Assembly (NCBI GenBank): GCA_004335835.1
Contig: RWJK01001782.1
Span: 150,418 to 214,417 of the forward strand
Length of the DNA: 64,000 bases
Source: Scenedesmus sp. ARA3
Taxonomy: Eukaryota > Chlorophyta > Chlorophyceae > Sphaeropleales > Scenedesmaceae
Direction of reading: 5' to 3'
The notes below the pieces were generated by a model. The model saw nothing but the letters and a program-made list of their open reading frames with translations. It did not search any database and had not been told where the DNA came from. A program made the position numbers and the translations under genes. This document shows positions 33,485-45,737 of this stretch, in pieces. Each line of letters starts with the position of its first letter. The stretch's first letter is position 1.

Positions 33485-36400
33485 ATGGACATGGACATTT
33501 CCTCGCTGCTGTCTGCCTTGCAGACCACGCAGGAAAAGAAATCGTCTGTTAGGCTTTCGGAACGTAATGTAGTCGAGCTGATCATCAAGCTGAAACAGCT
33601 GGGCGTGTTTGGCGATGAGCTGCTGCACACCATCAATGGAAAGGAGTACATCACCACAGACAGGCTCAAGGTGGATATCCAAACAGCTCTGCGGCAAGCT
33701 GGTGGCCGCCTGGAGCTTACTGAGCTGCCTGCTCTGGTCGGGGTGGACCTGGCGCACTGTGAGAAGCAGGTGGGTGTCAGTTGTAACCACCCGCGACAGC
33801 AGCAGCAGCACCGCAGAACCAAATCCTACTGCGTGCTGTCAGGGAGCTAGCAGTACACCAACACCTTCCATGTAACCTGCACGCGCTTGCAGTGCCGCTT
33901 GGCAGCTAGCGCATGCTCTGTTGTGGGGTAGTGCAGCGCAGCAAGCACGCTCAGCAGATGACCACCCAGCGCGTATTCCGTCATAGCGCAGTTCAATAGA
34001 ACCTGCCTATAATCTGAGGTAGACTACGTGCTTATAATGGTAGACAGCAGCAGCATAAGTGGCAGCTGCACCACGCCAGCTCTGTTCCCTGCAGGACGAC
34101 CGCCAGAACAGCACAGCACACGTCACAGCTTACCAGTGCACCCATGCCCTGCTTGCGCCTGTGTTGTGTGCACCTGCTGCTACTGCTGCCCTGCAGGCCT
34201 CCCTCATCGTCAGCGAGTCTGCCGGCAAGGTCATGGAGGCGCAAGGGGAGCTCATCACCACGCAGTACTTCGACTCGCTGGCAGCAGAGATAGACGACCT
34301 GCTGCAGGTGTGCAGGAGCTCATAGCGGCAGCAGCAGCAGCAGCAGCAGCGCCGAGATGGCAGCGGCGGCAGGGTCGGGCAGCAACGCTTTAGCAGCATT
34401 GTATGATTGCTCGAAATTGGCAATAGCTACATCAGGTTGCATGCACACCAGTGTCGCAAACATGAACTACTTACACAGCCAACACTCACAAGGAGAGCAT
34501 TGTGCCTTGAAAGATTGCAGGAGTCTGGCGTGCTCAGCATGGCTGACCTGGCGGCCACTTTACAAGCAGCCGCGCGATGTCGTTGAGCAAGCACTAAACA
34601 TACCCAGCAATGGACACAGAAGCATTACTTGTGCTGTGTGCTTGCAGGAATCTGGTGTGCTCAGCCATGCTGAGCTGGCGGTCACCTATAGCCCCAACAC
34701 CAGTTGGGAGTTTCTACAGAGCGCCGCACATAAAAAGACATGCATTGTGTGCTGTGCTTGCAGGAATCCGGCGTGCTCAGCATTGCTTACCTGGCGGTCA
34801 CCTACTGCCTCCTAATCAGCGCCCTAAACTCAAAGTTCCTGCACAGCGCCGCAGTTTTCAAGCAATGATTGTGCCTGAATGCTTGCAGGAATCTGGCGTG
34901 CTTAGCATGGCTGACCTAGCGGTCACTTATAGCCTCAACACGGAGCTGCTGCGCAGCACAGTCAGCAGCCGCATGGGCAGCACCATCTCAGGCAAGCTAG
35001 ATGCAGGCCTGCTGTATACACCAGCCTACGTGCGCAACATCAAGGCGCAGCTGCGCGGCGCGCTGCGCGGCACAGCGGCGCCGGTTGCGTTGACCAGCCT
35101 GGTCAAAGACCTGGGCTTGGACAGCTTCGCCAGCAGTAATAGCATGGTTAGTCAACTGGTGGAGGAGCTGCTAGCTGAAGGAGCAGTGAAAGGCAGCACA
35201 AAAGGAGGAGGTGGCAGCTGGGTGCCGAGTGTGCACACTGCTGCGCAGCAGGGCGCTGTGGCTGGGTTTTGGCGCCAAAACGGCTGGGTGGGGTATGAGC
35301 TGGTGCGCAAGGCAGGCATCAGCAATGAGAAGGCGTACCTGAAGCAATCGTTCCCTGAAGGCCTGGCGCTAGAGTCCGGTGAGCATTGTGATGCATCCCG
35401 CTTGATTCAAAGAGTGAAAGATGCTCATGGCAGGCATGGCTGCCGCGACGTTTGGTCAGCTGCACAGCAGTGGAGCCGATGGCGTACCAGCACTTGCAGT
35501 TCACCGTGCTGTCAGATAGTACGAGCTGCTCATCAGTGCCTGGTGTTATTCCAAGTGTCCGCCTGCAGCAGCATGGCAGCTCACATGAGGATCTCAGCAC
35601 TGCACAAATGGACCTGCCTGTCACTCCTGCAAAGCTTCAGCTGTCAGTGCCCAGCTGTCAGTGCCCTGCTGACGCTTGCATTGCTTCTGCTGCTGCTGCT
35701 GCTGCTCCTGCTGCTGCTGCTGCTGCTGCCACCCCATCAAAACAACTGGCTGCAGTGTACGTGTCCCCGTCAGTTGTGTCTCAGGCAGAGGCTGCTGTCG
35801 ACGAGGCGCTGCGCAACGGGGCCTGGCTGGACGTTGCCACTGTGCTGCCCCCCTCGCTGGCGCTGCAGGACGTGGCGCAGCTGCTGGCCAAGTGCGGCGG
35901 GCTGGGGCTGGAAGAAGACGGCCGGAGAGGGCAGGTGGGCTGTGGGCAGCAGCAGCACCAGCATGCAGGTGTTGTAAGCTGTGTGCCAGTGCAAGGCGCA
36001 GTTTTTATGGGTTGGGCTGTGCTGTGCGCAGGCAGCAGCAAGGAGCCATGCATGGCTGGCCTGTGTTGTACTGGCCACCTGGCTGCTTGTCGAGCTGTCT
36101 CCGTCGCACAAGCTGGTTCCCACCGCAGCCGTTTTGAGGTCATTGTGTGTGCTCACATGACTGACATGCATACCCTTCTCTGCTTGTAGGTGCTGGCGTC
36201 CACCTGCGTTGTCAGTGCGCCGATCATAGCAGCAGCCAGGGAGCGAGCAGAGGTGCTTGCGAAGCAGGCCGCAGACAAGGCAGCAGCGGAGCGCAAGCAT
36301 GCAGCAGCAGCAGCAGCACCACCCAGCAACAGCGGCAGCAGTGCGGCAGACGCCAGCAAGTCAGGCGCTGGCGGCAAGAAGGCAGCAGCATCCAAGGTGT

Positions 36401-39400
36401 GTATTGCTGGCGAGCCATCACAAGTGTTTGCAGAAATGCAGCCTGCAGGCATGTTCCCGCCTGCCGCTGCACACAACTGTGTGCTGTGCCTGTTTAATGG
36501 TCCAGATTGTTCTGTTCTGTTGTCCCCACCATCATTTGCCGGTGCAAGCCTGCAGTTCTTTCTAGTTATCGGCTGGCGTATATTCACATGTTTCGCTTTT
36601 GGGTCATTATTTCGCTTGGATGTCGCTGGTTACGCTGTACTGTGTGCGTGCTGGTTTCATCTGAACACCGTTGCAGGATGACGACAGCGATGACGACTGG
36701 AGCATGGGCAGCAAAAAAGGCAAGAAGGCAGCCAAGGGCGGCAGCAAGGCCGCAGCAGCAAAAGGCGGCAAGCCAGCAGGCAGCAGCAGCAGCGGAAGCG
36801 GCAGCAAGGGCGGCAGCAAGGGCGCTGCTGCTGCTGCTGCTGACAATGGCGGCTCTGCGCTGAGCGTGTCTGCGCTGACGGAGCTTGTGCTGGAGCTGCA
36901 CCCTGACATGGAGGATGCAGGTGAGCTTTTACAAAACTTATTTACAAACTTTTATCTGGGCAGCACAATCAATGCACAGCCACAGCTCTGCTTCTACCAT
37001 TTGCAAGCACTGTTGCAGCCAGACATGTGGAATGTATGTTGGAGTTGCAGGTGAGACGAAGCGTCTAGTCTGGGCAGCACAGCCGATGCACAGCCACAGC
37101 TACAGCTCGTTCAACATCAGCAAGCACTGCCGCAGCCAAGCAACCAGGAGAGCGTGTCAAACCATCATGCAGTGGCAGCGTGCAGCAGCTGCTGCAAACA
37201 GCCTGGTAGCACAAGCATCAAATTGCGTGCCTGGTGTCTGCTTGGAAGAAACATGCCATGTCGTTGCTGTAACACTGTCCTGTGTGCTGTCTGCCCTGCA
37301 GGCCCCAACGGCGGCGTGGCCAAGGCCATCGCCGAAACCATCCGCCCCGCAGCGCTGGCGGCCTACCAGGAAGCCCTGGCCAGCGTGTTCACCAGCGGCG
37401 CGGAGGCGCGGCGCAAGGCCAAGGACGGCGCGCTGCGGGCGCTGGAGGAGGCGTTTGCGCTGCTGCAGCTGTACGAGCGCGGCTGCGAGCTGCTGCAGGT
37501 GTGTGATATGTTTGTTTTAGGTTTCGTGAAGCTGAGTTTAGCACACGTATGATATGCTTGTGGCGCAAAGCATTCATGCTTCTACAGCTACGCGCTGGAG
37601 GAGGCGTTTGCGCTGCTGCCGCAGGTGTGTGCGGATGTTTGGTTTAGGTTGCATGAAGCTTAGCACACATTTGATATGCTTATGGCTCAAAGTACGCACG
37701 CTTCTACAGCCAGGCGCTGGAGGAGGCGTTTGCGCTGCTGCAGCTGTACGAGCGCGGCTGCGAGCTGCTGCAGGTGCGTAATATGTTTGTTTTAGGTTGC
37801 ATGAAGTTTAGCACACGTATGATATGCTTATGGCGCAAAGTACGCATGTTTCTACAGCCAGGCGCTGGAGGAGGCCTTTGCGCTGCTGCAGCTGTACGAG
37901 CGCGGCTGCGAGCTGCTGCAGGTGCGTAATATGTTTGTTTTAGGTTGCATGAAGTTGAGCACGCGTATGATATGCTTATGGCGCAAAGTACGCATGTTTC
38001 TACAGCCAGGCGCTGGAGGAGGCGTTTGCGCTGCTGCAGCTGTACGAGCGCGGCTGCGAGCTGCTGCAGGTGCTGCGGGGTTGTTTGTTTTGAGATCATA
38101 ATGTTGCGCGCACTTAGTATGCTTATATCTCAAACTACGTGTAATTCTAAACACAGATGACGGATCAGAGCGCTGGAGCTGCGCATGCAGGATTTGGTGC
38201 AGTCGGTCTGTGTTGCAGGGCTGTGGCATCTGCAGTCACGTTCAGTGTGTGTGGCATTTTGCAGCGCAGCACACGAGCTGCAGCTTGAGCCGATGATCAC
38301 GTTGTTTGCTGTGCACTTGGTTTACGTTCTGTTGCTGCTGCTGCTGCTGCTTGCAGGCGGACGAGGCTGTGCAGACAGTGATGCAGCGCCACCTGCTGCG
38401 CAGCACAGGCACAGATGCGCTGGACTGCCTGCTCAGCTGGTGCAAGTGGGAGTTTGGAGAGCAGGAGCCTCCCGCAGCAGCAGCAACAGCAGGCGAGGCG
38501 GCAGCGGCAGCAGCAGCAGTGGTCAGCTTCAGTAGTCCGGCTGAGCGCGCTGGTCTGGCGAAGAGTTTGCCGCCGGAGCTGGGGCAGCCGGTGGGGAAGG
38601 CGCTTGAGGCTGTTGGCGGGACAGATGTGCAGGTGCGCGCATGATGACATTAGACAACAGGCTTTGGAGCGGCATGTTGAGAGGTGTTACAGCTGCAACA
38701 CTGCAGGCTTGCACTCCAAGCTTTGCAAGCTATGCAGCAATTGCGAGCTATGCAGCGAGCAAGGAAACAGCGCCTTTGCATCCTGCAATGCTCAAATGAA
38801 AGTCACAGATATTGTGGTTCTGCAACGTCAACGACATCTCATATGCAGAACATGACACAGACACATGCTCCTGTGGGGCGCGGCACCCATGACGACGTTG
38901 CTATGGCTCGAATGGTACCGTGATGAGACAGACACATGCACTTGGCGCTCAGTTCATGATGCACTGTGCTGCTTGCAGGAGCTGCTGTCCCAGCTAGAGG
39001 CCGCTGGCGCCGAATGTGGCATGCGGCTGCGGCGCCTCGACAAAAAGTCAGAAAAGGCGCTGCTGGTGCAGCAGAAAGCACGCCTGCTGGGCCTGCTAAC
39101 CCCCGAGCAGTCGCCTGCGGCAGTGCTGGCGCTGGCGCTGCCGCTGCTTGCGGTCAAAGCAGCAGGCAAGCTGGTCAACACGCCTGGCCGGGCGATTGGC
39201 GGCGTGCTTGCAGCGCTGCAGCCGCACTTGCAGGAGCCTGAGGTGGAGCTGATGCAGCAGTACCATGCGCTGGTTGTTGAGAGCTTGCGGGCGCAGTCAA
39301 GCGGGGCTGGCGAGCAGCAGCAGCAGCAGCAGCAGCTAGAGGAGCAGCTAGCCGGGCTGACGCCCCGGCTGAAGGCGCTGGTAGGGATAGAGCCGGTGGC

Positions 39401-39410
39401 AGCCAAGTAG
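33485..39410 (+). CDS. UFL1: E3 UFM1-protein ligase 1 homolog, nine exons
   Basis: Transfers the ubiquitin-like modifier UFM1 from UFC1 to targets; in other eukaryotes it acts at the ER on ribosomes. Exons: 33485-33769, 34197-34307, 34889-35378, 35756-35934, 36190-36396, 36677-36920, 37302-37498, 38357-38632, 38979-39410. They sum to 807 codons (806 aa, family about 790), with all phases consistent. The N-terminus has LSERNVVELIIKL and GKEYITTDRLK (residues about 24-62), as in the family. Winged-helix-like segments follow (QYFDSLAAEIDDLL; ESGVLSMADLAVTYSLN; FWRQNGWVGYELVRKAG), then a low-complexity Ser/Gly/Lys/Ala linker with an acidic DDDSDDDW start (about 385-490), and a helical C-terminal half. 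No RING or HECT signature is present, as expected. Introns 2 and 7 carry echoes; those in intron 7 are in-frame cassettes. Confidence 0.95.
34521..34850 (+). repeat. Three echoes of the UFL1 exon 3 start
   Basis: Copies of ESGVLSMADLAVTYS begin at 34521, 34648 and 34764, each directly after a TTGCAG acceptor identical to that of the real exon (34889). Period is 116-127 bp. The second and third extend 70-85 nt. Confidence 0.9.
37592..38069 (+). repeat. Four copies of the last 60 nt of UFL1 exon 7, three intact
   Basis: The exon 7 end (37439-37498, ALEEAFALLQLYERGCELLQ) recurs at 37592-37624 (shortened to 33 nt) and, intact at 60 nt, at 37714-37773, 37862-37921 and 38010-38069. The intact copies are exactly 148 bp apart. 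Each is bounded by CCAG before and GTGCG or GTGCTG after. Confidence 0.95.
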
Positions 39411-39987
39411 CAGCGGTAGCAGCAGCGGGTAGCAGCATTGTTATTTAACTCATGTTTTGGAGGGTGCTTCTTCAGCTCACTGTGCATCATGCACATGATG
39501 TAGTGCTGCTAGCCAGCTACATCAGAATGACGCCTCATGCTGGTGCCACCCAGTGGGCAGTGCGGCCGTGACCACGGTTTGGTACTGCTGTCAAAGTCGC
39601 CTGGATACTCTTCTGTTAAAAGGTGTTTGATGATGCAGTTGAGCCCTGGGCAGCTGTTTGTCCCCAAGTTGCGAGATACACGTGATGGTGTACTGCTGGC
39701 AGTGCTGGGTTGTCATCCAGTCAGCACAACATGAGCTGGCACCTGTGACATGAGTACTTGTTGTAATTTTGTGGTGCCGTCGAAAACAACGAAGTCTTGT
39801 TTGCCGGTCACATGTAACGAACGCGAACGCACTCATTTGTACGCCTGCTTTGTGCCCGTGAACTGCTCCGAAAGTTCAAACCTCCTCAGCACTCTATCAA
39901 GCCTTTGTTGCAACCTCCCGCTGCTTTGAAAAAGCCATAAAGCAATACATATGTGCAGATCGAGCCAGATCAACCGAGGCTAGCACA
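39411..39987. other. UFL1 3' flank and PCCB promoter
   Basis: No gene. TGTAA at 39762-39766, about 350 nt past the UFL1 stop, is a candidate algal poly-A signal. Confidence 0.4.
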
Positions 39988-42900
39988 ATGCTGAGCCAAA
40001 CGATGTCACTCCTGCCCCTCTCGCACTCTGTGCTTGCAGCACTGGGCAGCAGTGGGCTGCCAAAACTAATAGCATCGTCTGTAAGCGCGCTGCATGTGCG
40101 GTATCAGCACTCCGCAATCTCAGACGACGATGAACTGCCCGACTCCAGAGACAGGGAGCACAAGGATCCTAGGCTGGAGAAAATCGAAGCTATCCGGCAA
40201 AAGGCCATGCTGGTAAGTATCTCAGGGTAGTCGAACGGTTTTTACATCTGCTGCACAGCTGTTTTGTAAGCTGTGCATGTCCAGGCAAGCAGCAGCAGTA
40301 GCGCAGCAGGCGCATGCCTAGTCAGCGCAAGCAAATGTGCTGTCATGTGCAGGTGGTGAAACCTGTATCCTTGCATGACTGGCAGTTACAACGTTAGTTC
40401 CAGCAGTATTGCATGGATTGCTAAGCACACGGGCATGCGTTCACCAACATGCATGTGCGCATCCAGGCCACTACACTGCAAGAGCTCAGAAACAGAAACA
40501 TATGCAGCGAAAGCAACCGGCCTGCCAGCCAGCAGCAGCTCAGCTGCACTTCCCCCGCATATCAGCAGCGAGCACGTCCCAGGTGCACCCTTCAACTCTG
40601 CACACAGACACATAACAACATCCTCCTCGCAACTGCATGCAGGGTGACGGCGAGAAGCGCATCCAGGTGCAGCACAAGAAAGGCAAGCTGACAGCATGCC
40701 TGCAAACACACACCCTAAACACACTGTTTTTGCAAATGCGCCTGCAGGGCGGTGGTGAGAAGCGCATCCAGGTGCAGCACAAGAAGGGCAAGCTAACTGC
40801 AATCATGCAAACACACACCCTAAACACATATTTCACCCACAACTGCCTGCAGGGTGGCGGCGAGAAGCGCATCCAGGTGCAGCACAAGAAGGGCAAGCTG
40901 ACAGCAAATCTGTACACACACATGTAAACACCCTACACACACTTTTCTTCTCGCAACTGCCTGCAGGGTGGCGGCGAGAAGCGCATCCAGGTGCAGCACA
41001 AGAAGGGCAAGCTAACAGCAAGGGAGCGGCTGAGCGTGCTGCTTGACCCGGGGAGCTTCCTGGAGAGTGGCACCTTTGTGGAGCACCGCTGCAGGGACTT
41101 TGGCATGGACAAGACCAGCTTCAGCGGCGACGGCGTTATAACAGGTGCGGAGTGTGTTATATAACAGTCGCATAGCATGTGTGGTAAGGCAAGCAGGGTT
41201 TTTTGGGGCTTTGGCGTGGACAAGACCAGCTTCAGCGGCAACGGCTTCGTAACAGGTGAATGCTGTTACAACATAAGCAGTGTTTGGGTAATGTTTGGCA
41301 TGGACAAGACCAGCTTCAGCGGCGATGGTGTTGTAACAGGTGCGGGGTGTCATATAACATGTGCGTGGTGTTTTGTAACATGCGTGGTACGGCAGGCAGA
41401 GTTTGGGTGGACATTTGCATGGACAAATTTGGCTTCAGCACTGGCAGCATTGCGGCATGTCCAGGGTTGTACATGCGTGTTGTGAGACCATTGCAACAAC
41501 TGGAAAGTGGGTGGTTGATATACGGCAGGGCTGTCCGCAAGTGCAGCCACGATGTACGGCAGCTGTCAGCAGGTGCAGCCAGGTGCAATGCAGCGCTGCC
41601 AAGCTGCTAGGAGTGAAGCTATGATGAGCTGTCGGGAGTGAAACTATGATTGCAGCACTACCGAGCTGTTAGGTGTGAAACTGAGATGGGCTCGTGATGT
41701 ATACAATCCACTAGATCTGTGTACACAAGTCTAGTAGATTATATCCATCACCAGCTCATCACAATTTCACTCCTAACATTTGGTAAGTGCAGGCTAGCTG
41801 AATCTGCGGAACTGGGGTAAATGCATAGCTACGCACCTCCACGCAAGCCATCATATGTGTACGCTGTCGCCATTTTGCTGCTGTGCAGGCAGCGGCCTCA
41901 TTGCTGGCCGGCCAGTGTTAGTCTACTGCCAGGATTTCACCATGACACGTGTTTGCTGCTACCCGCTTCAACATGTTTTGTCTACATTGTTGTGTGTGTT
42001 CAAGCAGCGGCCTCATCGCGGGCAGGCCGGTGTTTGTCTACAGCCAGGACTTTACCGTGTATGGCGGCTCCCTCAGCAAGAGCCACGCCGCATGCCTGGC
42101 TGACGCCTGTACTCAAGATTTATGCTATTGTTATGCTGTTGCTGTGCAGGCAGCGGCCTCATTGCCGGGCGTCCGGTGTTTGTGTACAGCCAGGATTTCC
42201 CCGTGTACATGCCTGGCTGCCACTTGTTGCACTGTTTGTATTCTATACTCGCAGGCAGCGGCCTCATTGCCGGCAGGCCAGTGTTCGTGTACAGCCAGCA
42301 CCTCACTGTGTGTGGCGCCTCCCTCAGTGAGAGACACGCCGCACGTCTGGCTGCTGCCTGTTATAACGTGTTATGCTGTCGCCATCTGCTGCTGTGCAGG
42401 CAGTGGTTGAATTGCCGGCAGGCCCGTGTTTGTGTACAGCCAGGATTCCACCGTCTATGGCGGCTCCGTCAGCGAGAGCCACGCCGCCAAGATCTGCCAT
42501 GCTGTTTTCATGCAGTCCAAGCACGCTTCAGGTTTTTAAAACTGCACCATGCCTGTTGTGGGCAGCAGCCTCATTGCCGGCAGGTGGATGTTCATCCACA
42601 GCCAAGAGGAAACCGTCCTTACGCGTTGCTGCCACCTGTCACTGCTGCTGTGCAGGCAGCGGCCTCATTGCCGGCAGGCCTGTGTTTGTGTACAGCCAGG
42701 ATTTCACCGTGTATGGCGGCTCCCTCAGCGAGAGCCACGCCGCCAAGATCTGCCGGCTCATGGACCGCGCCATGAAGGCAGGGGCGCCTATCATTGGCCT
42801 GAACGACAGCGGCGGCGCGCGTATACAGGAGGGCGTCATGAGCCTGGCAGGTGGGAGTTTTAGGTTTTAGGTTTGGTTTTAGGGTTTTACGAGTGTGGGC

Positions 42901-45704
42901 TACCCATCATTGGGCTGAACGACGGCGGCGCGGCGCGCATCCAGGAGGGTGTCATGAGCCTTGCAGGTGAGCGAGCTTTTGATGCTGATTTGAGAGTTTG
43001 TGTCGCTGCTCACACAAACACCTTGTCAACAAGGTGTTTTGCATTTTGTTTTGCAGGCTACGCCGAGGTGTTTCAGCGCAATGTTGATGCCAGCGGCGTG
43101 GTGCCTCAGATCAGCTGCATCCTGGGGCCCTGCGCTGCTGCTGATAGATACATGTAATGTCCATTTTGTACTTCACAGGTCACGCTGAGTTGATCCAGCG
43201 CTGCGCGGACGCCAGCGGCGTGGTGCCACACATCAGCTCTGTTGCTCGCAGATGCTGTTCGTTGCATTCTGCTGCTTCTACTTGCGCAGGCTACACCGAG
43301 GTGTTTCAGCGCAACGTGAATGCCAGCGGTGTGGTGCCTCAGATCAGCTGCATCCTGCTCACAGCATCCTGTCAACACCATGCTTTACATAATGTTTTGC
43401 AGGCTACACCGAAGTGTTCCAGCGCAACGTGGACGCCAGCGGGGTGGTGCCCCAGATCAGCTGCATCCTGGGGCCCTGCGCGGGAGGCGCTGTCTACTCG
43501 CCAGCACTCACAGACTTTGTGTTCATGGTGAGGGGGTCAAGGTTTAGCCTGAGCCGTTCAGGGTTCTGGATCTGTGCGTGGAGGTGTCTGAGTGACTTGG
43601 CCAGACCCAGAGTTTAGGATTGCAGCGTAGTCGTTTGCCTGAGCCAGGGCTTGCTCATCAATGACGTGCATCAACCCTTTTTCAGCCAGTCAGGTACAGA
43701 TGCGACCCACGTGTCAGCTCACCATTCCCAGAGTCTGCGCTCCTCCATGCATCTGCTGCTGCTGCTGCCGCTGCCGCAGGTGCGCAACAGCAGCTACATG
43801 TTCCTGACGGGCCCCGATGTGGTCAAGAGTGTGACCATGGAGGAGGTCACACAGGAGGAGCTGGGCGGCGCTGAGGTGCACACCACGCGCTCAGGTATCA
43901 CATTATTATGCTAAAAAGGATTGCGCATGCACAGGGATAGGAGTAGGACACGTCTGAGCCTGTCGCTGCATGTGCATCTGTGGACAGTTGCAGGCTCACA
44001 ATCGGCTGTGGTAGGTAGCAGGTGCATGCTGTTGCAGTCGATGCAGGGAGGTATGCCAGCACACAAGACGAGCTGGGACGCGCCCCAGCTCAGCAACACA
44101 GCGGCCGCTGTCAACGGCAACCGCAGCGATAGCTGCTGGAAGGTATCTCTCAACAGCCCAGGACCAGCAACGTATTTCAACAGCATATGGTGCGCTTCTG
44201 CTTCTGCTACTGCTGCTGCTGCTGCCAGGTGTGGCGCAGGGCGCGTGGGACAATGAGCTGGAGCTGCTGTCAGCAGTGCGGGAGCTGGTGACATACCTGC
44301 CCCTCAACAACAGGTGCGGCTGCAGCTGCATGTGCTGTGTCAGTGGCCTTGATCTCTCTCACTCCAGCAGAGGGTTTCTTGGTGTTTGTGCATGCTGCTT
44401 GTGCAGACGAGGGAAATCATTGCTGACACTGCGTGGGTGTGCTGCAACGGGATTACTCAGCACAGTGCTTGTAGCCCCAAGCCTGCATGTGCTGCGCCCT
44501 GCAGGGACAAGCTGCTACTGTACCTTTGATGTTGCTTTGCCACACACAATAACATGCAGCCATGCCATGTACATTGTGACCTGCAGAGACAAGCCGCCGC
44601 TGTACCCCAGCTCCGACCCTGATGACAGGCCCTGCCCCACGCTGGACCGCATCATCCCGGAGAACGCAGAGGTGCGCTTCGCACAAGACTTGCTGGATTA
44701 CTGAAGAATGCACGACTGTGTTATCTTTTATATAAGGGCGTCAAGGATAGCTGTGTATTGCTGTGGTCGCCACATTGGCAAAGTATTGCAGCATTGGGTG
44801 CTGCCGCCTAACAAGACACCATGCTGCCTTATCATCAAGCCCAACCGCCTCAAGCTGCCCTGCTGCCGCAGCTGTGCCGTGTTTCAGTCGCGCACTGTTG
44901 TGCTTTGCTGTGTCCTGCAGGTGCCGTATGACATGCGCGATGTGCTGGCAGAGGTGGTAGATGACAGGTGGGCGGCCCTGCAGGGCCTTGCCCAACAATC
45001 GCATGCATGCCCAGCACTTGCACATGATAGCATACGGGTACAAAGTTGCTCAGTCACTCCCATGCGGCCTCGTGCAGTCACGCCACATGCACTCACACAA
45101 GGAGCAACCCCGTCTACTTTCAACACTGTGTGTGACATATATGTCAGGCTACATAGCCTGCATGTACTAGCTTGGCCGTCTCAGGCCTGTGCTGCATTGT
45201 TCAAGCTGCAACTGAAGGTGCTCCAGCTGTGCATGCCAGTGACGATGCAAGTATCGTCAATGCGGCACTCAAGAGCTGAAATCAGTTCGATTCATCGATG
45301 CCTCAAGTCCGGATTCTACCAACAAATGCATCCATGGTGCGCAGGTATGTGTTTGAGATGATCCCCGACTTTGCGCGCAACGTCATCAGCGGCTTCGCGC
45401 GCCTAGGGGGAGAGACGGTGGGCGTGATCGCCAACAACCCGCTCGTGCTGGCGGGCGTGCTGGACATCGACGCCGCGATCAAGGCCTCACGGTGCGTTGA
45501 CCAAGGTTAGACCAAGTATTTGACCACGTTTGACCACTGTGTCAGCTCAGCCGTACGCACAGTACCCCCCGCCTGTGCTTGCTCGCACTGTTTGGGAACA
45601 TGCTGTGTTACACGCTGGCTTGTCTAACAGCTCATGGGGTGTGTCCAGCAAGTAGACAACTTGCTAGCCAGGTGACAGCATCTTGCACTTCTCGCATACA
45701 CTTA

Positions 45705-45737
<33 letters not shown>

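Noticed and set aside
37592..38069. CRISPR-like regular repeats
   Set aside because: Regular 148-bp spacing is due to duplicated exon-intron segments. Spacers are themselves similar, no cas genes are present and the DNA is eukaryotic.
43057..43140. First PCCB exon 4-like copy as the true exon
   Set aside because: It loses [10 protein letters not shown] and runs into a stop soon after; only the copy at 43403 is complete.
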